Assembly (NCBI GenBank): GCA_013396655.1
Contig: WBMV01006616.1
Span: 193,620 to 257,619 of the forward strand
DNA from: Campylorhamphus procurvoides
Taxonomy: Eukaryota; Chordata; Aves; Passeriformes; Dendrocolaptidae
DNA length: 64,000 nt
Direction of reading: 5' to 3'
Below, in pieces: positions 37,041 through 48,600 of this stretch; position 1 is the first letter of the stretch, and each line of letters opens with the position of its first letter. The translations under genes and the position numbers were made by a program. The notes under the pieces are model-generated. The model was not told the DNA's origin. It saw only the letters and a program-made list of their open reading frames with translations, and did not search any database.

Positions 37041-37193
37041 CTTATCTCACCCCCTGCCATGGGCAGGGACACCTCCCACCAGCCCAGGGTGCTCCAAGCG
37101 CCGTCCAACCTGGCCTTGGACACTCCCAGGGACCCAGGGGCAGCCACAGCTTCTCTGCCCAACCTGTGCCAGGGCCTGCCCACCCTCCCAGGG
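37041..37193 (-). mobile_element. CR1 fragment lacking its 3' terminus
   Basis: Antisense CR1 core almost identical to the copies at 1971 and 4584 from the ccatgggcagggacacct block to ccaccctcccaggg. The terminal gaatggtttgggttggaagg block and the 3' microsatellite are missing; the flank instead reads cataaagcctgtcttatctc. Its 5' breakpoint matches the other two copies within a few bases. Confidence 0.9.
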
Positions 37194-38210
37194 ATGGCTT
37201 ATTCTTGCCAGCAGTGTTTCTGATAGAGCATGGCTGGCTAGAAGAGAACGTTCCATGCATGTGCCAAATTTGGCAGATATATTTAATAAAAACTAAAAGC
37301 TTTGTCAGTATCTGAGGTTACAAACCTCGAGGTATTTTTGTATGTTTGTTTTTTTTAATTGAACTTTGATCTACTGAGAAAACATGATAGCAACAGTTTA
37401 ATCGAACGCCGATAATTGCAGCAATATAAAACCCAGTCAGCAGTTCACAAGCCCCCATGTGTCTAGAAGGCATATCTTCAGCATAAGAAATTATTTGGAA
37501 GCCTAAATTTAGATGTTGTAAAGTTACTAAATTTACCTTCGGTAATGAAGGCTAATTTGGGCCTTATTTTGGGGAAAGCGCTCTTGAAATTTAGATTTAG
37601 AAGCTCAATGAAAATAATTGTTCTTTGTTAAGAAGTTCCAGTATCTGCCAATTCTTTTTTGTATTTTGATACCCACAAAGCATTGAGGGAGAAAATTAGT
37701 TGGCTTTGAAATTCCTTCACTGCTCCATAGCACATGTCCAGGAACTTGTGGGCATCTCTAGTGTTAGTGGCTGTTCCCAGCAAGTCCTGCCTGTGCCCTG
37801 ATGAGACAGAAACAAGAGCCTTATCAGAGCAGGACAGTGGATGGGCCCTGGCAAAGGGCAATACTTTGCATTCAGCTGGCAAGGAAACAGCCCAAACCAA
37901 CTTGAAAGCTTTCACAATAGGAACAAAGGGGGGAAAGAAATAAAGGAAAGTACAGTTCTGAATCCAGAGACACTGGCCCTGTTGGGGTAACCGTCACACC
38001 CACGTGGCTGAATTAATTAAATCACGTTTATGTGCACGCAGCAAGGGCTGACATCCAACTCCATGTGAAATTTTCCTAGAGGAGACAATGAAAGGAGCAT
38101 TTGCTTTTCACTTCTCTGTTTAGTGCTATAAACTCTTCCATTGTTCCATGCCATTGGCACGGGCCAAAATCTATAGTATAAAAGGAGGCTCCGAGGCAGA
38201 AAGGGCTGGA

Positions 38211-38248
38211 GGAGGAACCCACTTCTGAAGGAGGAACCCACCTCTGCC
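38211..38248. repeat. 19-bp tandem duplication
   Basis: ggaggaacccacttctgaa is followed directly by ggaggaacccacctctgcc, a match with three differences. Confidence 0.75.
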
Positions 38249-40093
38249 TGCTCAGGACTGGCCACTGGGCAGTGTTTCTCCTCCTCTCCTGAGGGGACAC
38301 CTCTGGGTGAGCTCTGCACCTCCAACTGTGTTGGAGCACACCCATATTTACGTACATAAATGGTGCTATTGGATCTCTCTGACCATACTTTCTATCCCAA
38401 CACATGCTAACACCCTGTAGTTGGTGAGTTCAATCCCAAACCTCCTTCACTGTCACTTCAATAAACCACACTATTCCTGAATCTGGACTGTGCCAAGCCC
38501 TTACTGAACATGACCAGACCTACAGCTCTGGGTTGGTGGTTTGTGCATCTCTGCTCAGGCAAGTTCTCCTGAACTCAACCAGAGTTCTGCTGCCGAATGA
38601 GCTTTAACCAGAAAAGGAAGCCCAGCCCACCCAGCCTCTCTGATCCCTGAGGACCAACTGGAACACAAGAGGGTTTATTTGCTGCTCAATTCCCATACCC
38701 TTAATGCAAGCCAGGATGCAGACAGACCATGAGTCACTCTGTATCACCTCCTTTTACCCTCCTCCCCCTCCCATACACTCTCCCTTTTCCTTTCTTAAGG
38801 CTTGACAGACAAACTCAAGTCACACTGACTGCTGGGTACCTCGAGCCAGGTGATGCACACAAAGCTCAAGTTTCCTCTCACTCAGTGATACTTTTTCCTA
38901 TTCCAAATTCTGATTTGGTTTGTGATTTCATAATCAGAAGTTTAACTTGCAAAAACATTTGCCAGGCAGTCAAAATTTCCATGAAGTCTAATATTTTAGC
39001 ACACAAGGAATACAGACTGAGCCTGCACTGATTCTGGCATAATTCAGGCACACAAATAATACTATTTCAGCAGATCCCTGTTTCCTTTCAGTCAACAATG
39101 TTACTTCCCTTCATTCCCTATTTTGGCTCAAACAAAGTCTTACACTAATTTGTGTTATTCCAACCCTGTTCAACATCTCACATGAGAATTTTCATTTCAG
39201 AGCCTCATCAAAGCAAGGAAGAGCTGAAGATTCACACACCCAACCCTGAGAGGTGTTCTCATCACTGCATTACATCTTTTCTGTGCATCATTTCTCCTCC
39301 ATTCCCCAGCAATGGCAGTCAGGCTTCAATTCAAACACCACTTTCAAGGAGCTGCTTCTCGATCACTGAGCCTTTTTTACATGTGCTACATCACTTTTGG
39401 GGTGTTTTTAAATATGCATTAAAAAATTCAAGCATTATTCTGTCTGCTAAGGCAGATCATTCTGATTTGAGGACAAAAGACAACAATTCTGGTTTCATTG
39501 CTTAACTTTTCATAACTTCATCCCTATTCTGACTACACTATGATTATAAATGCATTTTGGACAAGAAGATTATTATTGAGCTTACATGTCTTAATTATGT
39601 TTTTCTTTTCATATACACAGCTTTGTTCTGGCTCTTTGCTGTGAAAATTACAGATTTGCTTGGACTTCAATCTGAAAACACATGCATTTATTTCTGTGGG
39701 AGATGTTTCATTTTCTTCCAAGTAATTCAGCACTTGAGACCTAAAGATTTTAGTGCTCACAAACGCACTCCAAAAAATTAATTCCAGTATTTCTAAAGTA
39801 ATTTTTAAACCCACTAATCCTTCATTTCTACTGCTTTTCATCCTATCCATCCATATAATGTCCCAGTCTCTCCTTCTGTTGTATCTGTGAACTGTAGCTC
39901 CAAAGTCTAAGAAAGAGTAAAGCCAGAAAATAAATCCCTGTTCCACTTTTTTAAAATTTTATTTATTTAATTGCTGAAGAATAGTAACACTTCATTTCCC
40001 TGCTTTGAGTTCTTTCAGCATTTCATTATTACATGGTCCCAATCACTGGAGTTTTATGCAGTTTTTGTTTCATTATGAGTCACATTGTACAGG

Positions 40094-40130
40094 ATATATA
40101 TAATATATATATGTGTATATATATATATAT
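40094..40130. repeat. (TA)n microsatellite
   Basis: A 37-bp AT-alternating run with an AA interruption and one TGTG interruption. Confidence 0.9.
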
Positions 40131-40564
40131 GATGTAATTTCACTCAAGGAAACAGATGCTTCCAAGTTCATCCTTGTAGCAAAAGCAAAGCTCTCAAATC
40201 AATGCCTTCAACCAAATTATTTAGCCTGTACCAAGCCACCACATGGCTAAAAGGAGAATTTAAGTTCTTCATAACTGCAGCCCTTAGAGGAGGCATGACC
40301 CTAATCATGATTTATCCTCCATGAGTAAAACCCATAGATACCTCCCTAGAGGCAAAAAGGTAACACTGGCAGTTTATGCAACTAAAATTTGCTTACAGGC
40401 ACATACAGATGTATCAACAAGACAGGCAGCAGAGCAAATACTTTTCCCAGTTATTACATGTTTTTATAAACACATAACCATGCTCCAACAATTGGAGTCA
40501 AGTTTTTCACTTCAAGGCTCTCACTGCTCACACGACTCTGCTTTAACTGGTGCCCTTTGAAATG

Positions 40565-41241
40565 TGCCCCAGTTACAGTGGCCAGGACCAGTTTGTCACT
40601 GTGTGGGCATGACCAAAACTCTGTACTCTGATGAAATGGGCACACCTGGCCCCTCAGGGTACAGGATGGGTGTTAAAGAGCCCTGTGGGACAGGAGAGCG
40701 TTTCTGTCTTCACACCAATAACTCAGGTGTGATAACTCCCCTCTGGGGAGGCATCAACACCTTCACACCCACCCGAGGGGTCATGGCTGCTCAGGGGCCA
40801 CCAAGGATTCCAAAACCACCCCAGGACTCACAGAGTACATCACCCCTTGTGGAACTCCTCACCCTGGGGGAGGTGCTGGGCATTCCCACCTGAACCTGAG
40901 CATATTTAACCTTGGGGTTTGGGGACTTCTGGTGCCACTCAGGGGATCCTGAGGGGGACCAGAACCTCAACCAGACTGTGACCATCATCCTCACCAACAG
41001 ATTTCCTTTCCTTTCACTTTGTACTCAGGGGCCCCACGTGGAGCTCAGCACAGGGGCCTATTAACACCATTCTGCTTGTGCCCCAGAGTTCTGCTTATAC
41101 ATCTGGATTTTGTGGCTTAAAACCAATTTTTCCCTGTATCATTGTATTTATTGTAATCTTTTTAGTAAATTGTAACTCTGACTTGTAATCTCTCTTGAGC
41201 TGAGTTCATTTCTCCCACCGGTTTACTTTTAAACCAGCACA
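40565..41241 (+). mobile_element. Solo LTR of an ERVL-like endogenous retrovirus
   Basis: A unit of about 677 bp that starts with TG and ends with CA, flanked by a near-perfect 5-bp target-site duplication (aaatg before, gaatg after). The 3' third carries typical avian ERVL LTR sequence: gtatttattgtaatcttttt, gagctgagttcatttctccc and a terminal ttaaaccagcaca. A possible TATA-like site, gcatatttaacc, lies near 40898. No internal gag, pol or env sequence adjoins either end, so recombination between two LTRs has probably removed the body. Subfamily is not assigned; the 5' boundary could be 40563. Confidence 0.72.
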
Positions 41242-44200
41242 GAATGTCTGCTTTTGGCTGAGTGGTGACACAAAAGTGCCCTTTCCAGGCTCCTCTACAT
41301 GCAACAGGATGGGGATACAGAAACATGCACTCAGCAATGAGCTCTGGAAATCTGGATCAGGGGATTACATTAAATAAGGCAAATAAAGCTTTCATGGCTT
41401 GAAATACATTCAGTGGCAAGAACTGATACCACAGAAATTGTTCCTGTAGTACCCAGCCACCAGTTTCCATCACTCCAGCAGCTTCTTCAAAACTTATATT
41501 CTGAAGGCAGAGGACTACTGGCTTGATTTTTTAAAGACTTCATATTGTTTCGTAGGGGCACAAAGTAGCTGGTATCTGTGACTCCAAAAAGCTTTAGATC
41601 ACAACAAATGCTTACTGTGCCCAAACCCCCACCCTGAGCTGCTCAGACAGACCCAGAACTAAGACAAAAAGGGCCACCCCACAAAACACCCGACACATGC
41701 TGAGCATGGGTTTGTTGTCTGTGTGCCCCCCCTACCCACACCAACCTCTGCCAACTCCTTCATTCTGTACAAGGCAGACAGTGAGAGCATCAGGGTAGTC
41801 AGCAAGACTCTTCCTCTATAAACTTCCCCTTCTTTACAGGTCCTCCAGGAAAACTGCCAGCTGCTTCAATCCAAATTAGTACAACATACTTGTTGGACAC
41901 AGCAGATCACCTACATGCAAACCAGAATTTTGGCTCCAGGAAAAAAAAAGAAAAACCAAACATGTTTTATTATACCTTTCCTCCATACAAAGGATGTGCA
42001 AAAATCCATTATATTGAGAGAGCAAATGCCAAAATTCCTTCTACACCTCAGTGGAAGCTGCCTTCACCAGGAAGGGACAATACCAAGGTATAATGATCAG
42101 GAGAGCAACTCCCCAGTGATCTCACTGATTCAGCCTGGGGCAGCTTCAGCCAGCCAGAACCTCACAACCATTTCTACACATATTTGACTATGTGGGATTT
42201 TCAATTTTCAGTGGTAAGATGCCTCCAACACTGCCCCTACACCAACATCAGCAGGGAGAAAACATCTGCTGGCTGAGCAAGGAGCTTTTAGAAACCTCCT
42301 CTAAAAGAAAAAAAGGGTTATAGATAAAAGGGGAAAAAACCCAATGCAACTCCACCTAAAAGTGCATGTGTGGGAAAGCACAGAGGAAGGAAGGTTAATT
42401 CTCTGCTTCTTCACAGCAGGAAAGAGGGAAGCTCAAGGTCCCTTATCTATCCTGTTCTCCATTATTTTACCTGCCTCATCCAATTTGAGTCCCATGCACA
42501 GCATTTTTCTAACAGAACAGAGAGGTGATAAAAAATACAAGACTTTGTGGAAGCTTTTAAACTATGGAAATTATTCTGGCCTTTTTAGTTTGTGTATGAG
42601 TTCAATAAAAAATGACTTCTTTTAAAAACTGACTCTGATGTCACAGAACTGGCCTTTGCTTTCATCTATACATAGTAACTGCATATGGAAGATCTCCATA
42701 AATATCTGAATTAATTCCTGCAAACAGGATTTTTTTATTTCTTTGTCAGAAATTTAAATATCTGCAGAAGGGTTCACCAAAGACAAGCATTTTTCTGGAG
42801 TGCAAACTGGAGAAGAAATTAATTTCCATTGAACCTGAAAGCACTGAAATATGTGCAAGTGCTTCTCTGCCAAGACCTGCGAAGCAGTTGAGGGGGGGAA
42901 TAAAACAAGGCTTCACTCCATACACACGTTTATAAAAAGCACATTGCTTTCTTATTAACATGCATAACAGGGTGCAGAGCCACAGCTACACCCCCAGCAC
43001 AGCATTAGTGGGCAGCAAGAGGTGTCCAAGTGTAGTGCAGTGGCACTGCTACCCTGAGTGAGTGGTTACTGAGGCCAGGAGAAAAATTAAAACAAATAAA
43101 TTTTTCAGAGGACGACACACCATTTAAAATAAATAAATTTTTAAAAGGACAACACACCGTTTTGGCCTTGATTACCCAAACCTACCTACTTTAAGCATAC
43201 ATCCCAAAACCTAGAGCCAAAATTTCAAACTCAAAAATCAGTCTGCTGAGATTAGCATCAAGAAGTTTGTTCCTGTCAGCCAGAATCTGCACCTATGGCA
43301 ACAGCAGTAGTTTCCTCCTTCCTTTATCCCAAGGAAAGGGAAGTTGATGGTTTGCTGATCTCCCACACTGCTGCAAGGCTCACTCAAAAGTCAGATAAAC
43401 CAACTGAGTCAGGAAGCTGCCCACAGTCCAAGAAGGAGGTTACAACGTTGCTCTGAATTACTTAAAAGTTTCTACCCAAAAATTACTATTTACTGATCTT
43501 TATCCCACGTGTATAAGAGAAACAAACGAAACTCGTAACCTGAAAATAGGACAAAAAATGTAATTGTTCTGTTTTGCTAAGCTTTGTTGGTTTGTTTGTT
43601 TTTTCCCCCCCTCCCCAGCTGTGGCCTGCAGATGAGTTTCCCACCCCACGTATCTGTTAGTTAATGTTACTTAAATATCTTTGTTGTGGCTCAGGTGCTG
43701 TCCTACCCAAGTGAACAGTGAAGGAAATATCCCACTTTGGGATAGAGAAGCAGATAACTCCAAATGGGAGCAAGTTCCAGACAGCCAGAAGAAAACAGGG
43801 AACAACAGGAACCCTAAACCCTGTTTTGTTCAGTCTCACACAAATTTTTAAGGATCAAGCTAACTCTAAACACAGACATATGTATCTATGTCTCAATTTG
43901 AAGGGAACTCCCTAATTATATAGTGTCACAATAAAAGCAGCCTTCCTGATCAGCTTCATCTATCTTCTTTCCTGACAAGCTAATTATTCTTACTTGCTTC
44001 TAGAAAAGAAGTTTGTGGAGTGATTCTGTAAAGATAAGCATACATAGATTTGGTGCCCATCACATGCTGGTAAATTGGTTAGATTTTTATTAGAGATTTT
44101 TGTTACCTCTTGTTGATTCAGCTCGTAAACACTGTAAAAAAAAGTCCCAAGTCAGAGTTGTAACAGGAGAGGGATTTTGTTGTTTTGGTTTGTTTTTAAC

Positions 44201-47200
44201 AGTTTATTTTACTCACCCAGGCTGGAAGTCTTCTCCAAAACCAGGTCAGTGTATGATAAACAGTTTCAGGTGAAGAATGCAAGAGATTTTATCTGACGTC
44301 CCCAAAATTAAATACTTTCACTTTTTAGGGACATCCCTCAGCAGAGATTCCAGTTCACCTCTCATTTTCCAGCACGGGCACAGTAACATGAACAAGGGCA
44401 GGAAAAAAAGATGTTTAGAGAATCCTTTCCCTCTATTCTGAACCTCTTACTGTGATTTCATTATCAGCAGTGAAGGCAGTGGAGAATCTTATTCATAAAG
44501 GGATCTGCCCTCTCTCCCATCTCATCTTTTACTTCCCCCTCTTTGAAAAGAAGTGTTTCCAGGCCCTTTGAAGCTTCTTTGCCCAGGTGACTGCACTGGC
44601 TACAAAGCTCCTTCAGAACTGCTCTGCCTTTCTCTGTACAGACCCTCACATTCCTCGTGTGATCCCTGGCCACGTCTCGACCCTCTAAGCCATATCCAAG
44701 TTTTTATTTCCCCCTTGTATTTTATCAATGAAAGATTCATACCAGAAGCTTCAGCTTGCTACGAGCATCTGAGCTCTTCCTGCACACTGGTGCTCAGCTG
44801 GGCAGCACTGCACTGGCTTGGCTGGAATAAAAAAAGGATGAGGACGGCCTTTGCTCTCCTTTGGTGACAAATGTTATCACACAGCTGATGTTTCACCAGC
44901 AGCAGACAGGGATTTTTGTATTAAAATTTCTAATCCCACAGCAGTGTGCCTTGCTAGAGGGGAAGTGAGCAGTGCTGCAGAGCAACATGATGCGGGCACA
45001 CAAAGCATGGCATAATTGTACTCTTCCTTTCCAACAAGAATAAAATATTAATTTAAGCATCCTGACTTTTCTCTTTCTTTCTTTTTTACGATATTCCAAA
45101 TATAGAGGTTATTTACCAGAACAAAGTCTTAAAAGAATTTTTCATGAGATCCCCTGATGGTTTAATTAGGAGAGTCTGGAAAAAATTACAAAACTTGATA
45201 CTGTTACTATGGAATGAAGTGTCCCTGGAGGACTTCCCACAGACATTTTGTTAAATTAGCCAGGCTAGTAGTACTATAGCATTCCAAGGGGTTTGGGGAA
45301 GCAAAAATGCTGTTTGCTACCTATTTCAGCCATCTTTCCCTTGCCTTAGTGTATGGAGATTAACTCTGCCAAATGAGAGTCCTAGGAAATCCACCCAAAG
45401 GGATGGCATTCCTCAGGAAGATATTCTGAAATATTACTGCTAATTATTTGAGTTACATCCTCAGCTCTTCTTGTGTTTCAAATCTTATTGCCACTTGCAT
45501 TCCAGCACTGTTTATTTAGCAATTAACTAGACAGCTGTTTAATAAATCTTCAACATTTTAGACCTGCCAAGTCACATTTCCATACCAGGGTACCTCTTAG
45601 CCAAACAGGAGGCCAGAGGGGGACGTTGAACCCATAAAAATCCCTAAACAATAGCAGAATCTACAGCAAGAATCTCAGGTAGAATGCTCATTGCCAAGCT
45701 TTTATATCCATCAACACAAAGCCACTCTTCAATCATTTCATTCAATGAAGTTGAGAAACACACCTAACACTTTATTCTACTCTCTTCATGTAGCAGCTAC
45801 AACACCCAAGAAAACTTTTAAGAGATTGTATTTTATTGTTGACCCTTCCCACCATTAATACACATTTCCACTTTTTTTGTTTCTTTTGAGAGTGTCTTTT
45901 GTTTTGTTTTCCTAATCCCTGCTGCATCCTCCTGAGGCCCAGCACAGCAGACTCACAGGGGAGCTCTGATTTTGGTCCTGGAGAACATTCCAGTGAAAAG
46001 CCCTTTAGCCCTCCCTGGCCTGAAGGAATCTGAGCGAGTTCCCACTCCCCAGGAGAGGTTCTCATTCACCTCTCCTGTATCCTGCCTTGCTAAAGTCTGT
46101 AAGACATCTTCCAAGTGAAAATACATAATTCATCTCCATGATTATTTTATTAACTTACATGGTTTTAGCACAGTGTTCACCCCATGCCCAAAAAGGCCTT
46201 TTTTCGTTTTATTTTTACAAACCCTGAAGAATTTGCAGTCTACTCTGTACCAGCATCAGGAGTTTTTGGTGTCCAACACAATAAGTGCCCTCAGCTTTTA
46301 GCCTATGGACTCAGGAGTTAGAGGTCCTTTCCTTCTGCTGTAGGTTCTTTCTACCCATAGGTAAATCTTAAAGTAAGATGAGAAATATGTTTAATACCAA
46401 GTATCAGAAGGAAAAGTGAGTCAGGGAAGCTGTGAAAAGCAAGTGTGGAAAGTAGAGCAAGTTTTTACCTTTATTATTTTTCTTTATTTGTTTTCCAATG
46501 AACCTATACTGTGCAACTGAGAGAATGGAGGGGTGGAGATTGCAATGCTTTGAGCTGTATTTTCTTCTTTTAAAGACTCCATTTAATAACTTCAAATCTG
46601 GGATTCCTTGTTCTCAGCAATGATGGATGCCTTTTGCCACTATTTCCATATTATTTGAGCTCCAACACAACAATAAGCAATGTTAGACTGGAGTTAAGAG
46701 CTACTCTTGCATGTCACTTTCTAAAGTTATGTATAACACTAAACCCCAAGTAATTTGTCAGGTTGAACATTTGACTAAAACTGATTTAAATCTGGATATC
46801 TGCAAAAATATCAGATCATACCAGAGATCTATGTAGTCTTTTTTTCCAATCTGCAACAGCACTCGAGAACAGATGGCCAAGTCAGTCAGACTAAGCCTGT
46901 ATTTGTGTTTTCCCAGAGCTTCCTGGGATTCAAAAACCTGCAGCTCGAGTGCTTTGAACAAGAGGGGAAATCTGCACTTAACCACCTTCTGCATGTAGGT
47001 GAAGGTGTGACTCCTTTGCTGCCACACCCCCACAGCACACCCACCTGGGGTGTAACAATTAACTCCTGCTGCTCTTGTGAGCCTTTGCATTTCACCAGAG
47101 CTCTCCAGGTCCTCACTGAAAAGAAACCAATTCTCTACTCATTTTCTCCACATCACTCCTAACATCACAGGCCTCTTTCCCTCCTCTCCCCTGTATTCTC

Positions 47201-47454
47201 TTTCCAGACTGACAAGTGCAGCCTATTGAACTGTGCTGCACAGACCCTGTTCTGTGTACAGATGATGCCTTTCATCAGTCCCTCAATTGCTTCCATTGCT
47301 GCTCTCGAGGCTGGAAGGATGAGAGCTGTGCAAAGATCCAGGCAACGCATGGATTTATACAGTCAGAGAACATTCCTTTCTGTTTTCCATTCCCTTTCTA
47401 ATAATTCCTAACCATTGAGCAGGCTTTTTTGACAGCTGCCAAGCGCCCTGGCTG
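41242..47454. other. 6.2 kb of unique sequence
   Basis: No gene or interspersed repeat recognised apart from a 37-bp tandem duplication at 43089. A pyrimidine tract ending in CAG at 43588-43618 resembles an acceptor, but no matching exon was seen. Confidence 0.5.
43089..43162. repeat. 37-bp tandem duplication
   Basis: Two 37-bp units, 43089-43125 and 43126-43162, differ at five positions. The shared core is aaataaattttt and then gacacaccatt or aacacaccgtt. Confidence 0.85.
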
Positions 47455-48060
47455 ATGTGTTCATAGAATTCCCTATTTCAACACAAAGATCTCACTCCTG
47501 AATTATAACAACAGTCAGCTCAGAGCCCAGATTTCATATGAAAATTAGGATTCTTATGTACATCACTCCACATTTATGTAGATTGAATCTCATCTGCCTT
47601 TTTAGTATCCAGCCACTCAATACTCCAAGGCCCTTTTTGTAGCTTTTCACAGTTCACTCTCATCTTCCTTTCTTGACTAGTGATCAGCAACATACCAGTG
47701 CTACTTTCTTCCAAGGAACAGTAGAACAACACAGATCTGCTTGTAACTTCCCCACACTGTGAAAGTTGACTCTCTAACATTCCTTTCTTACATTTTTCTA
47801 TCACCTTTTGTCAGTGTACCAGCTTTTGTTCTTATTCCCCTTGGCTCCCTAACAGTTCTAGTTGATCCCTCAAAGGCTTCAATAATTGCATGAGGATCAA
47901 CTTCCCACTACAAAAGTCACATTGATTCTTCCTTACTTTGCTGTGTTTCCCTGCAGTTCTAGTCCTTATTAGTCTCAACCAGCTTGCCTACTATTGACAC
48001 AAGGCCTGTGGATCTGTGGTTTCATTCAATACCCCTGAACTACTTTTCAAGAGCCATTTT
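47455..48060 (-). mobile_element. Ancient L3-like CR1 relic (reverse transcriptase region)
   Basis: In antisense this matches the amniote L3/CR1 ORF2 sequence well known from turtles and crocodiles: gattgaatctcatctgcc, tatccagccactcaatact, gtagcttttcacagttcact, and further up ctacaaaagtcacattgatt and ctcaaccagcttgcctac. The minus-strand peptide near 47574-47690 reads CEKLQKGPWSIEWLDTKKAD, fitting the conserved LQxDLxxLxxW region of the C-terminal reverse transcriptase. The part upstream (CDFCSGKLILMQLLKPL) fits the earlier fingers-palm region. The catalytic core that should lie between them is missing, so it is an internally deleted, heavily diverged copy. Confidence 0.72.
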
Positions 48061-48469
48061 TCATTCCTCAATTGTCTTTTCCTTAAGTTTCCTTTCTGCT
48101 TTGTGATACCAAGTCCAGCTGCCACGGATTCTTGGCTCTAACTCCTACAAATAAGTCTAGCATGGTCAATGCAAGAAGGGCCATGGGAGCAACATTAGGA
48201 ATCACATTCCCTGCCCTTCCCAGGGGCAGGTAAAGAGCCATTTCTCTTGGGAGGTTCCCCAAGGAGCTACTCCTTGAAGAAGCTGCAGCATTTTAAATTC
48301 CTCATTCTATTAGACTTAAAACACACCTGTCCCAGTGCCCCTTTTCCCATACCCTGTTCAGATAAACAAGTGTTCTGCTCAACCCTCACTGTTTCCTCTG
48401 TGGCTTTCACACCATCTGCCATATTTTCTTCTACTGAATAAAGTTTTCAACACATCCCATTCTTGTCAT
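48061..48469. other. Unique sequence between two LINE fragments
   Basis: The L3-like similarity fades after about 48040, and nothing else is recognisable before the CR1 tail at 48470. Confidence 0.45.
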
Positions 48470-48600
48470 CATCTCTGGGAGTGCTCAAGAGGTGCCTGGA
48501 TGTGGCACTTGGTAACATGGCTTAGGGGTGATTATGGTGGTGTTGGGTTTGTGGTTGATGATCTTGAAGGTCTCTTCCAACTCTGATGATTCTGTGATGA
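48470..48600 (+). mobile_element. CR1 3' tail of the 'gtgttgggtt' type
   Basis: Sense CR1: gtgctcaagaggtgcctgg, atgtggcacttggtaaca, ggtgttgggtttgtggttg, atgatcttgaaggtctcttc, ending in gatgattctgtgatga. It is the type whose antisense form also occurs at 53620. Confidence 0.88.

Larger units (their letters stand above)
37194..40564. other. Unique sequence with AT microsatellite
   Basis: No exon recognised. A 137-codon minus-strand frame at 39533-39946 has no known domain. A 19-bp tandem duplication (38211-38248) and a TA array (40094-40130) are listed separately. Confidence 0.5.
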
